8,059 nt of DNA from NCBI GenBank assembly GCA_027043985.1, contig JALUDQ010000227.1, forward strand, positions 1 to 8,059, given 5' to 3'. The position numbers and the translations under genes were made by a program. The notes below the pieces were generated by a model, which saw nothing but the letters and a program-made list of their open reading frames with translations, ran no database searches and had not been told where the DNA came from. Within the stretch, counting starts at the first letter, position 1. Each line of letters starts with the position of its first letter. Origin of the DNA: Desulfurococcales archaeon. GTDB lineage: Archaea > Thermoproteota > Thermoprotei_A > Sulfolobales > WANQ01. Shown one piece after another: positions 1-6,634 of the stretch.

Positions 1-685
1 TATGGACTGTATCGCCAGTAATGTATCCGATCTCCCCATCCTGTAATACGATGACTCTATTAGTGTATTCGAGAAATGCTGGTATATCGCTTGAAACGAA
101 CATTATGTTCTTTCCTAAGCCTATTACTAGGGGGGAAGTATTTCGTGCAAAATATATTCTATCAGGTACCTCCTTGTCGATGAAAGCAAGTGCATATGCA
201 CCCTTTAACTCTTTTATCGCTTTTTTGAATGCAGTAAAGGTATCATAACCTCTACTCTTATAATCTTCTATTAAATGAGCAATTATTTCAGTATCAGTTT
301 CACTTATAAAGAAATGCCCTCGTTCTTTTAGTTTCTCTTTTAATTCTTGATAATTCTCTATTATTCCATTATGAACTACTGCTATAGTATTCTTACAATC
401 TACGTGAGGATGGGCATTGATATCGCTGGGTTTTCCGTGAGTAGCCCATCTTGTATGAGCGATTCCTAGTACTCCGTCATAATCATCGAATCCTAGTTTA
501 CGTGAAACATCGTCTATCTTGCCCTTGCTTTTTCTCACAACTAGTTCTCCGTTCCACGTTATTATCGCGAATCCTACTGAATCATAGCCTCGATACTCTA
601 GGTTTTTAAGACACCCCCTTAGTACTGTACCCAGTTTTTTCTTCAGTATTTTACCCTTCTGAACTATCCCTATTATACCGCACAA
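1..685 (-). CDS. glmS: Glucosamine-fructose-6-phosphate aminotransferase, N-terminal glutaminase domain (3' part outside window)
   Basis: GlmS makes glucosamine-6-phosphate from fructose-6-phosphate and glutamine in the cytoplasm, the entry step to UDP-GlcNAc. About 228 codons are present, all from the class II glutamine amidotransferase (Ntn hydrolase) domain; the two SIS isomerase domains would lie beyond base 1. The frame opens TTG-TGC, giving MCGIIGIV, so Cys2 becomes the N-terminal nucleophile after Met removal; this fixes the start, since the family needs the Cys directly after Met. Other family motifs are YRGYDS (31-36), HTRWATHG (77-84), the oxyanion-type NGIIEN (106-111), SETDTE (128-133) and a GAYA block near 160. 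There is no in-frame stop. No good Shine-Dalgarno is seen. It is transcribed away from thiL. Asparagine synthetase and PurF share the fold, but the HTRWATHG/SETDTE set is GlmS-like. Identification is firm; completeness cannot be judged. Confidence 0.95.
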   Translation of the reverse strand, partial: MCGIIGIVQKGKILKKKLGTVLRGCLKNLEYRGYDSVGFAIITWNGELVVRKSKGKIDDVSRKLGFDDYDGVLGIAHTRWATHGKPSDINAHPHVDCKNTIAVVHNGIIENYQELKEKLKERGHFFISETDTEIIAHLIEDYKSRGYDTFTAFKKAIKELKGAYALAFIDKEVPDRIYFARNTSPLVIGLGKNIMFVSSDIPAFLEYTNRVIVLQDGEIGYITGDTVH

Positions 686-725
686 GGCTTAAACCACTAC
701 TAACTCTAATAGGGTTTGAGAGTAG

Positions 726-735
726 AATATATGTA
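726..735. promoter_or_regulatory. Near-palindromic TATA element between glmS and thiL
   Basis: AATATATGTA lies in the 71-base divergent spacer (686-756). On the plus strand its centre is about 27 bases before the thiL ATG at 757, the usual archaeal TATA-to-start-site distance, so a leaderless thiL mRNA is likely. A purine-rich GAGAGTAG stretch just upstream could be a BRE. Read on the minus strand, the overlapping AATACATATATT would place a start near 705, giving glmS a leader of about 20 bases. Sharing by both genes is inference from spacing. Confidence 0.5.
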
Positions 736-756
736 TTAATCTTGATAGCTGTGTGG

Positions 757-1755
757 ATGGAATCCTTGGAGAAGACAGTCATCCTTGGCAATATCGGTGA
801 GAAGAAATTAGTAGAAATGATATTGGAGTATGTTGACGAAGTAGACAACGGGTTAGAAAAAGATGATGATATAGCGGTAGTTCAGGGAATTGCATTAAAA
901 ATAGATGGGTTCTCTACATACAACTCTATGTTGCCTTGGAATACTTATTATGATATGGGGTGGAAGTCGGCGGTAATGGTTATAAGTGACTTTATCGCTA
1001 AGGGAGTAAAACCTCTTGCAATAATGGTTTCAATAGGTGCTACAAGGGAAACACCAGTAAATGATATAATTGAAATAATTAAGGGGATTAGAGAATCCGC
1101 ACATTACTATGATGTTAAATTTGTTGGAGGCGATACTAATGCTTCTAAAAGTGATGTATGGATTGATGCTAGCGGTATAGGCTTGCCTGTAAATAAGGTA
1201 ATTAGTAGAAAGGGGGCTAAAGCAGGGGATTACGTTTTGGTTACAGGTTCTTTTGGCTTAACTGGTGCTGCCTTTCACGCCTACCTAGCTGACTATGACT
1301 TAAATTCGCTTAAGGAAAAATATCCAGAGATAATTAAAGCGACGAAACAACCACTTGCTCCTAAATTTTTCTTAGAAATAGTGGGAAAATATAGAGAATG
1401 TATATCATCCTCTATAGATATTAGCGACGGGCTTGCATTTTCATTGGGACAACTAGCTTCTAAAAATAAATTATCAATACATCTAATAGACTTACCGATA
1501 CATTATGAGGCTATAAAATACGCTCATGAACTAAATCTTGACCCCGGGTTTCTCGCTTTATATGGAGGGGAGGAATTTCAAATACTCTTCACTATTCGTA
1601 GAGAGTGCGAAAATGTAGTACAATCATTGATTAGAGACTACGATGTTACTCTTATAGGATTTCTCAAAAAGGGAAAAGGGGTCTACTATAATAATAGAGA
1701 AATAAAACCTGTTGGTTGGGATCATTTTCAGAACCTATACAAGAATACAGGGTGA
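757..1755 (+). CDS. thiL: Thiamine-monophosphate kinase
   Basis: ThiL phosphorylates thiamine monophosphate with ATP to thiamine pyrophosphate, the last step of the pathway in archaea. The 332-residue product has the two-domain AIR-synthase/PurM-like layout at normal family length. Visible blocks are the acidic metal/ATP segment DDDIAVV (36-42), an ISDFIAKGVKP stretch (76-86), the glycine-rich VGGDTN (123-128), the domain linker GAKAGDYVLVTG (153-164), SSIDISDGL (218-226) and GGEEF (270-274). The ATG at 757 is chosen because a TATA box sits about 27 bases upstream; in-frame TTG 742 and GTG 751 would add only a few residues and lie inside the promoter. Two motifs depart from the bacterial consensus: KDDD instead of a GDD start, and GGEEF where GEDYE is usual. 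The gene ends in a GTGA overlap with the next one. Other AIR-synthase relatives (SelD, HypE, PurM) lack this motif set. Confidence 0.9.
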   Translation: MESLEKTVILGNIGEKKLVEMILEYVDEVDNGLEKDDDIAVVQGIALKIDGFSTYNSMLPWNTYYDMGWKSAVMVISDFIAKGVKPLAIMVSIGATRETPVNDIIEIIKGIRESAHYYDVKFVGGDTNASKSDVWIDASGIGLPVNKVISRKGAKAGDYVLVTGSFGLTGAAFHAYLADYDLNSLKEKYPEIIKATKQPLAPKFFLEIVGKYRECISSSIDISDGLAFSLGQLASKNKLSIHLIDLPIHYEAIKYAHELNLDPGFLALYGGEEFQILFTIRRECENVVQSLIRDYDVTLIGFLKKGKGVYYNNREIKPVGWDHFQNLYKNTG

Positions 1756-3464
1756 GTGTTATAGTAAATGTAAGGAAGGTGCTAATACTCGATGGGTATA
1801 CTGATGAACCAGCTGGCTTAGGGGTTCCACCATACATCGATGTTTATCCACGATACATTGCTGGTGCTATATGGAGTATTGATAAGACTATAATGATAAA
1901 ATATTTAACAGTAGATCAAGCTAGAATGGCATTACAAGATTTCATTAAAGAAGCTTCAAGTTACGATATTATCATAGTAGTAGCTGGAGTTACTGTCCCC
2001 GGAAAATATCTTGGAGGTACACCTATAAGTCTCCGCGAACTCGATCAATGGTTTAGAGTAATTAATAAACCATTGAAGATCCTTGTGGGTCCTGCAGCAA
2101 AGTTTGGTATAGGAGAAGTAGGAGGAAGAGTTGCTGAACTCCCATCAAAAGTAAAAGAGAATTTTGACTACATAGTAAAAGGCGATCCAGAAATCTTCAT
2201 CTACGACTTGTTAAGGTACGGTGAAGAAAAAGCATCACCATATATTACTAGAAGAGACTATACTCTAACAAATAAATTTGCCATAAAAGGATCACGAATA
2301 GTGGTACAACACCCGAATTACGGGTTAAACCTTATCGTTGAAATTGAGACTTTTCGTGGTTGCCCTAGAAGTATTGTGGGTGGCTGTAGCTTCTGTATAG
2401 AGCCGGGCTACGGCCTACCAGTTTTCCGGGAACCCGAAGACATTGTAAGAGAAGTAGGAGCATTAGGTAAAATTGGTGTAGAACACTTCAGAATAGGGCG
2501 TCAACCTGACCTGTTAGCATACAAGGCTTTTGATAGCGGTAAGGTAGAGTTTCCTAAACCAAATATCAGAGCAATAGAAAAACTGTTTAAGGGAATAAGA
2601 AGCGTTGTTCCTAATCTAAGAGTACTACATATAGACAACGTTAATCCGGGAACCATAGTACACCATGTGAAGGAAAGTATTGAAGTATTAAAAACCATAG
2701 TTAAATATCATACACCTGGAGATGTAGCAGCATTAGGCATAGAGACTGCTGACCCTAAGGTAGTTAAGTTAAATAACCTAAAAGTCTATCCGGAAGAAGC
2801 CTTAGAAGCCATAAGAATAATTAACAAGATCGGTGCCCACCGAGGAGAAAACGGTTTACCCGAACTTTTACCTGGCATAAACTTCGTGCATGGATTAATA
2901 GGAGAGACAAAGGAGACATACATACTAAACTATCTCTTCCTAAGGAGAATACTAGACGAGGGCTTACTTATTAGAAGAATTAATATAAGACAAGTCATAG
3001 CATTCCCATCAACTAGGATGTGGATATATGGCGACAAAATAATTAAAAGAAATAAGAAATACTTCAAGATCTATAAAGATAAAATACGTAGAGAAATAGA
3101 TCTACCCATGCTAAAACGCGTTGTTCCACATGGAACTATCCTTAAAAGAGTATTTACTGAGAAATATAGAGGGACAAAAACACTCGGCAGACAAGTAGGA
3201 AGTTATCCATTACTTATCGAGATCCCGAAAAAGGTACCGCTTAATACATGGATAGATATTTTAGTAATAAATCACGGTTTTAGAAGTGTTACGGGGTTGC
3301 CTATACCTCTAAACATAAATAATGTAACTGTAAAGGAGCTTGAAGTAATACCCGGGATAACTAAACGGGAAGTCTTAGAAATAATTAGCAAAAGACCCTT
3401 CAAAAGTCTAGACGAATTAAGAAGAATTTTAAGAGACGGCCTATTAAATTATTTTACTATTTAA
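1752..3464 (+). CDS. Radical SAM protein with C-terminal helix-hairpin-helix (uncharacterised archaeal family)
   Basis: The product (570 residues from GTG 1752) resembles the archaeal radical SAM/HhH family (COG1031-like), whose reaction is unknown to me. An N-terminal Rossmann-like, B12-binding-type region (about 10-170, opening KVLILDGYTDEP) carries no visible DxHxxG cobalamin motif. A radical SAM core follows, with cysteines at 204, 212 and 215 in the spacing C-x7-C-x2-C instead of the usual C-x3-C-x2-C; these should hold the SAM-binding 4Fe-4S cluster. Residues about 478-522 look beta-rich and could be a TRAM-like RNA-binding barrel (tentative), and about 522-560 form a helix-hairpin-helix (INNVTVKELEVIPGITKREV), a nucleic-acid-binding fold. 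The start is set at GTG 1752 because GTGA overlaps the thiL stop, suggesting translational coupling. GTG 1779 is the alternative, and TTG 1716 is less likely because of a 40-base overlap. RNA modification is a guess from the domain mix. Confidence 0.8.
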   Translation: MSVIVNVRKVLILDGYTDEPAGLGVPPYIDVYPRYIAGAIWSIDKTIMIKYLTVDQARMALQDFIKEASSYDIIIVVAGVTVPGKYLGGTPISLRELDQWFRVINKPLKILVGPAAKFGIGEVGGRVAELPSKVKENFDYIVKGDPEIFIYDLLRYGEEKASPYITRRDYTLTNKFAIKGSRIVVQHPNYGLNLIVEIETFRGCPRSIVGGCSFCIEPGYGLPVFREPEDIVREVGALGKIGVEHFRIGRQPDLLAYKAFDSGKVEFPKPNIRAIEKLFKGIRSVVPNLRVLHIDNVNPGTIVHHVKESIEVLKTIVKYHTPGDVAALGIETADPKVVKLNNLKVYPEEALEAIRIINKIGAHRGENGLPELLPGINFVHGLIGETKETYILNYLFLRRILDEGLLIRRINIRQVIAFPSTRMWIYGDKIIKRNKKYFKIYKDKIRREIDLPMLKRVVPHGTILKRVFTEKYRGTKTLGRQVGSYPLLIEIPKKVPLNTWIDILVINHGFRSVTGLPIPLNINNVTVKELEVIPGITKREVLEIISKRPFKSLDELRRILRDGLLNYFTI

Positions 3465-3471
3465 AATAATT
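3447..3471. repeat. 10-bp perfect inverted repeat across the stop codon, possible terminator
   Basis: AATTATTTTA (3447-3456) and TAAAATAATT (3462-3471) are exact reverse complements around a 5-base loop, and the TAA stop (3462-3464) begins the right arm. The region is T-rich on the plus strand, and archaeal termination relies mainly on T-tracts. A pure A-T stem would be weak at high temperature, so a fold-driven role is uncertain. It marks the end of the thiL unit before the tes promoter. Confidence 0.4.
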
Positions 3472-3507
3472 ATTACTATATACCATATTAACTCTGCTTC
3501 TAGTAGA

Positions 3508-3520
3508 AGTATTTAATACT
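3508..3520 (+). promoter_or_regulatory. Probable TATA box of tes
   Basis: AGTATTTAATACT is a 13-base palindrome (6-bp arms, one central base) containing a TTTAATA-type TATA box. Its centre at 3514 predicts a transcription start near 3540, about 18 bases before the chosen tes ATG, leaving room for the Shine-Dalgarno at 3545-3549. The spacer 3465-3557 holds nothing else that I recognise. Confidence 0.5.
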
Positions 3521-3544
3521 ACCATCATCAACATAGGATACATT

Positions 3545-3549
3545 GAGGA
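3545..3549 (+). promoter_or_regulatory. Ribosome binding site deciding the tes start
   Basis: GAGGA lies 8 bases before ATG 3558. It favours that ATG over the in-frame TTG at 3543, which would overlap the site. Confidence 0.6.
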
Positions 3550-3557
3550 ATAGTACA

Positions 3558-5318
3558 ATGACTAGTGTAGAGAATCCCCAGAAGAACATAATACTAGAAC
3601 CTCCCGCTACATTCGATAAGGAGAAGAAGATAGTAAGAATCGCGAATAGAGAGATAAAGATAGGAGGACCCGCACCAAAGCTGAAGAAAGGAGAAAGACT
3701 GATAAAATACACATCAAGCGTATGCCCCTACTGTTATAGATTATTGCCAGCTGTTATTTTTGAAAGAGATGGAAAGGTGTATATTAGAAAAGTATGTCCC
3801 GAGCACGGTGAATTAGAAGAACTTTACTTTGGAGACTCTTACTTATACTATAAGTTTGAAAGCTGGAAGAGAGAAGGAAGAGGCCCCCGCCACGTATATA
3901 CAAAACTAGCAGCACCCTGCCCCTTTAACTGTGGACTATGTCCTGTCCACAGACAACATACTGCACTAGCAAACATAGTGCTTACAAATAGATGTAATCT
4001 CAGTTGCTGGTACTGTTTCTTCTACGCTGAAGCCGCAGGATACGTCTACGAGCCGAGCCTTGAGCAGATACGGTTCATGGTGCGTCAGCTGAAGAAACAA
4101 GGAGTAACCATGGCCATACAGCTAACTGGTGGTGAACCCACTCTTAGAGAAGATCTCGTAGACATTGTTAAAATGCTAAGAGAAGAGGGCGTAAGACACA
4201 TACAGTTGAATACTAATGGAATAAAGTTTGCTGAACTATACTTACAAGATCCCAAGAAAGCAATAGACTATGTAAGATCGCTAAGAGAGGCTGGAGTAAA
4301 TACCGTCTACTTAAGCTTTGATGGTATAACTGGCAAGACCAATTGGAAGAACCACTGGGAAATACCTTTCATCTTTGAAGCATTTAGAAGGGGTGGAATG
4401 ACAAGCGTTGTATTAGTGCCGACAGTGATAAGAAATGTTAATGATCACGAACTGGGAGGAATCATAAAGTTTGCTGCAAAACACATGGATATTGTTAGAG
4501 GAGTAAACTTCCAACCCGTAAGCCTTACTGGTATGATGAGCAAACGTGAACGTGATAGATTTAGAATTACTATACCGGACGCAATAAAGAAAATAGAAGA
4601 ACAAACAGATGGACAAATACATAAAGATGCATGGTATCCCATACCGATAACAGTACCCGTTTCCCGCTTTATTGAAGCATTAACTGGCGAACCACAATTC
4701 GAAATGGCTAACCATCCCCACTGTGGTGCAGCGACATACGTTTACGTGGAGAGAAAGAACGGTTTACCAACAAGATTTATACCTATAACTGACTTTGTCG
4801 ACGTGAACGGGTTCTTCGAGTATCTAGAAGAGAAAGCCGAAGAGATAAAGAAAGGAAAGAGTAGATTCGTAGCAGTAGCACAAATATTATACAATCTAAA
4901 GAAATTCATAGATAATGAGAAAGCACCAAAAGACTTTAACGTATGGAAACTAATATTCAATATCTTCGTTAGAAGAAACTATAGCGCACTCGCAGAATGG
5001 CATTACAAGTTCTTATTCCTAGGAATGATGCACTTCATGGACCTATACAACTATGATGTTGCAAGAGTAATGCGATGCAATATACACTACCTATCACCTG
5101 ACGGCAGACTTATACCATTCTGTACGTTCAACGTATTGAACGATATATATAGAGACTATATACAGAAGAAGCATCAGATACCTATCGAAGAGTGGAAAAA
5201 GAAGTTCGGTGAACATACCATAGGAGATTCAGTAAAGTATAAGAGACCACCAGTGAGAAAACTCGAGAAACATCCGCTTTACATCGAAACATATAAGGGT
5301 ATTTTACCAGGGCTCTAA
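3558..5318 (+). CDS. tes: Tetraether lipid synthase-type radical SAM enzyme
   Basis: The product (586 residues) matches the archaeal family of Methanocaldococcus jannaschii MJ0619 (COG1964-like), shown to be tetraether synthase: it joins the phytanyl chain ends of two archaeol lipids by C-C bonds to make membrane-spanning GDGT lipids. The N-terminus has CPYC (56-59) plus CPEH (80-83), suited to a rubredoxin-like mononuclear iron site. [11 protein letters not shown] (121-131) suits an auxiliary Fe-S cluster. The radical SAM motif CNLSCWYC is at 146-153 and the SAM-contacting TGGEP at 190-194. C389 ([10 protein letters not shown]) and C507/C522 near the C-terminus could ligate a further cluster. 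Length and cysteine layout match the family. ATG 3558 is preferred for its Shine-Dalgarno. It has its own promoter and converges with the reductase gene. Related enzymes making GMGT or macrocyclic archaeol belong to the same broader family, so exact lipid specificity is inferred. Confidence 0.85.
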   Translation: MTSVENPQKNIILEPPATFDKEKKIVRIANREIKIGGPAPKLKKGERLIKYTSSVCPYCYRLLPAVIFERDGKVYIRKVCPEHGELEELYFGDSYLYYKFESWKREGRGPRHVYTKLAAPCPFNCGLCPVHRQHTALANIVLTNRCNLSCWYCFFYAEAAGYVYEPSLEQIRFMVRQLKKQGVTMAIQLTGGEPTLREDLVDIVKMLREEGVRHIQLNTNGIKFAELYLQDPKKAIDYVRSLREAGVNTVYLSFDGITGKTNWKNHWEIPFIFEAFRRGGMTSVVLVPTVIRNVNDHELGGIIKFAAKHMDIVRGVNFQPVSLTGMMSKRERDRFRITIPDAIKKIEEQTDGQIHKDAWYPIPITVPVSRFIEALTGEPQFEMANHPHCGAATYVYVERKNGLPTRFIPITDFVDVNGFFEYLEEKAEEIKKGKSRFVAVAQILYNLKKFIDNEKAPKDFNVWKLIFNIFVRRNYSALAEWHYKFLFLGMMHFMDLYNYDVARVMRCNIHYLSPDGRLIPFCTFNVLNDIYRDYIQKKHQIPIEEWKKKFGEHTIGDSVKYKRPPVRKLEKHPLYIETYKGILPGL

Positions 5319-5319
5319 T

Positions 5320-5337
5320 AATAAGATCATTATTTTT
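5320..5337 (+). terminator. Possible T-tract terminator in the convergent tes/reductase junction
   Basis: The 11-base gap between the two convergent stops contains a short A-T inverted repeat (AATAA 5320-5324, TTATT 5330-5334) running into TTTTT (5333-5337). A T-run right after tes fits archaeal termination for the plus strand; nothing as clear serves the minus-strand gene. Confidence 0.35.
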
Positions 5338-6004
5338 CTAAAACATATCTAAGATGAATTTCTCTACCACATTCACAGAGCCTAGCTTCTAAGAGTCTTA
5401 ACCTAACTGCATCACTAGTATCCCTAAATCCTTCACCACCAACAATACTAACAGCTTTGTGTCCTCCAAAAACATAGGGGGAAATCGTTATTCTTAACTC
5501 ATCAAATAATCGCTCCTTTACAAAGAACCATATAGTTTCACCGCCTCCCTCCACGAGAAGACTGCGTACTCCTCTTTTATAGAGATCTTTCAATACAAAA
5601 TCCATTGGAATAGGATACTTGTTGAAGACTATGACCTCTACCCCCCTGAATCGTAATAATCTTATCTTTTTAGGCTCTGCTCTAGTGGATGTGTAAACTA
5701 TTGTCGGAGCTTCATGTAGCGTATTATAGACTCTCGCGTTCACAGGTGTTCTAAGTCTGCCATCCACAATTACTCGTACAGGATTTTTACCCTCAACTAG
5801 TCTTACCGTGAGTAAAGGATCATCCTTTAACACCGTATTCGCGCCCACGAGAACTGCATCGCTGCTCGCTCTAATACTATGAAGTCTTTTTAGGTCATAG
5901 ATACAACTTAGCTTGCTGTATCCCATCTTACTTGCTATTTTTCCGTCAACGGTCATTGTAGCATATAGTACTACATAGGGATACTTCAAGTAATCACACC
6001 ACAT
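5330..6004 (-). CDS. arfC: 2,5-diamino-6-(ribosylamino)pyrimidinone 5'-phosphate reductase (RibD C-terminal type)
   Basis: This enzyme reduces the ribosyl side chain of the diaminopyrimidine phosphate to the ribityl form with NAD(P)H, an early step of archaeal riboflavin (FAD, F420) synthesis. The 224-residue protein is a stand-alone RibD_C/dihydrofolate reductase-like domain with no deaminase part, as in archaea and fungal Rib7. Key motifs are TMTVDGKIA (16-24), VGANTVLKDDPLLTVR (53-68), RVIVDGRLRTP just after, and the nucleotide-binding VEGGGET (about 151-157). ATG 6004 is chosen; an in-frame TTG at 6007 would add one residue. There is no strong Shine-Dalgarno, and the palindromic TATA at 6035-6042 predicts a start near 6012, hence a very short leader. 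It is transcribed divergently from the THUMP-glmM unit. Homology to the RibD reductase half is firm; the archaeal pathway order (reduction before deamination) comes from family knowledge. Confidence 0.9.
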   Translation of the reverse strand: MWCDYLKYPYVVLYATMTVDGKIASKMGYSKLSCIYDLKRLHSIRASSDAVLVGANTVLKDDPLLTVRLVEGKNPVRVIVDGRLRTPVNARVYNTLHEAPTIVYTSTRAEPKKIRLLRFRGVEVIVFNKYPIPMDFVLKDLYKRGVRSLLVEGGGETIWFFVKERLFDELRITISPYVFGGHKAVSIVGGEGFRDTSDAVRLRLLEARLCECGREIHLRYVLEK

Positions 6005-6034
6005 CAATCTACAGTATTTTCCCTACTACATAGT

Positions 6035-6042
6035 CTTATAAG
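6035..6042. promoter_or_regulatory. Palindromic TATA box CTTATAAG shared by divergent genes
   Basis: CTTATAAG is a perfect 8-base palindrome. On the minus strand it predicts initiation near 6012 for the reductase (start 6004); on the plus strand near 6064-6065 for the THUMP-glmM unit. A second plus-strand candidate, ATTTTATTT (6052-6060), would start near 6082. Sharing by both genes is inferred from spacing. Confidence 0.5.
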
Positions 6043-6073
6043 GGGTGCAACATTTTATTTCATGCTGGTATAA

Positions 6074-6079
6074 GGGTGG
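6074..6079 (+). promoter_or_regulatory. Shine-Dalgarno-like site before the THUMP gene
   Basis: GGGTGG lies 6 bases before the in-frame ATA at 6086 and 7 bases after the upstream in-frame TAA ends at 6073-6074's boundary region. Its GGTG core can pair with the archaeal anti-Shine-Dalgarno. It supports initiation near 6086 despite the lack of a standard start codon. Confidence 0.35.
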
Positions 6080-6085
6080 CTAAAA

Positions 6086-6634
6086 ATACGTGGTAAGAGT
6101 AACTTCAACCTAATAATAACACATGAACCCACATATGTTAACTATAAGTGGGCACTAGATCAACTAGAACAGATAATTGGTAGGTTTACTATAATAGATA
6201 CATCACAGTCAAGAATACTCGCAAAAGTTGATGACCCCTACGAAGCTGTAGACTTAATAGCAGAGTTTTTACCCGAAGATACCCCCATTTTACGAGTTAT
6301 ACCAGTTGATAGAGTTCTAGAACCATATGTTGAAGATGTTGCCGATGAAGCGTGGAGTTTAGCTGAAGAAAAGATCCCAGAAGATAAAACATATAGGGTT
6401 ACGGTGGAAGGGGGACATCTTTATTGGCGAAAGAATGGGCAATGGGCTCATACAATAGATGCCATAAAACATATTGCTTCAAAAATTAATCGAAAAGTAG
6501 ACTTAGAAAACTATGATTGGATAGTGTACGTTAGGGTGCTGAGAGTACGTTATACAGAATACGCTGCTTTAACGGTTGCTCCAGCAAAGTATATTTTCTC
6601 AAAAGCTAAGCAAAAGAAAAGGGCTACTGCTTGA
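6086..6634 (+). CDS. THUMP-domain RNA-binding protein (Tan1/COG1818-like), start codon unclear
   Basis: The frame is open from 6074 (after TAA 6071-6073) to TGA 6634 and encodes a complete-looking protein of about 182 residues if begun at ATA 6086. It begins RGKSNFNLIITHEP and carries a THUMP-like segment with SRILAKVDDPYEAVDL in the N-terminal half and RVTVEGGHLYW, INRKVDLENYDWIVYV and ALTVAPAKYIFS in the C-terminal half. Eukaryotic Tan1/THUMPD1 assists tRNA cytidine acetylation (ac4C12); archaeal homologues are presumed tRNA-modification adaptors. The oddity is the start: no ATG, GTG or TTG occurs in frame before GTG 6404, which would delete the first 60%. Options are an ATA start with the GGGTGG ribosome site, or a one-base length change in the A5 run 6082-6086 that would join GTG 6076 to this frame (MAKIRGKSNF). 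It overlaps the mutase gene by 4 bases (TTGA), implying coupling. Confidence 0.7.
   Translation: MRGKSNFNLIITHEPTYVNYKWALDQLEQIIGRFTIIDTSQSRILAKVDDPYEAVDLIAEFLPEDTPILRVIPVDRVLEPYVEDVADEAWSLAEEKIPEDKTYRVTVEGGHLYWRKNGQWAHTIDAIKHIASKINRKVDLENYDWIVYVRVLRVRYTEYAALTVAPAKYIFSKAKQKKRATA

Noticed and set aside
21..248. Plus-strand open frame of 75 codons
   Set aside because: It lies antisense within the well-supported glmS glutaminase frame and shows no recognisable protein features.
651..848. Minus-strand open frame across the glmS/thiL spacer
   Set aside because: It overlaps the starts of both genes and the shared promoter; its low-complexity Ser/Ile-rich product looks like a shadow.
1716..1751. 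TTG 1716 as start of the radical SAM/HhH gene
   Set aside because: It would overlap thiL by 40 bases and add residues with no family resemblance; GTG 1752 gives the typical 4-base coupled overlap.
2501..2698. Minus-strand open frame inside the radical SAM/HhH gene
   Set aside because: It is antisense to a gene with intact motifs and is not protein-like.
3500..3712. Minus-strand open frame over the tes promoter and 5' end
   Set aside because: It covers the tes TATA box, ribosome site and N-terminus; its hydrophobic Phe/Ser-rich product is typical of antisense translation.
4413..4960. Three minus-strand open frames within tes
   Set aside because: All are antisense to a conserved region of tes and have no family resemblance.
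6062..6073. ATG 6062 as start of the THUMP gene with stop-codon recoding
   Set aside because: The fourth codon is TAA, which is not used for selenocysteine (UGA) or pyrrolysine (UAG), and no recoding element is visible.
6404..6634. A separate 76-residue gene starting at GTG 6404
   Set aside because: The same frame is open and protein-like for more than 300 bases upstream, with family-like sequence, so this is only the C-terminal part of the THUMP protein.
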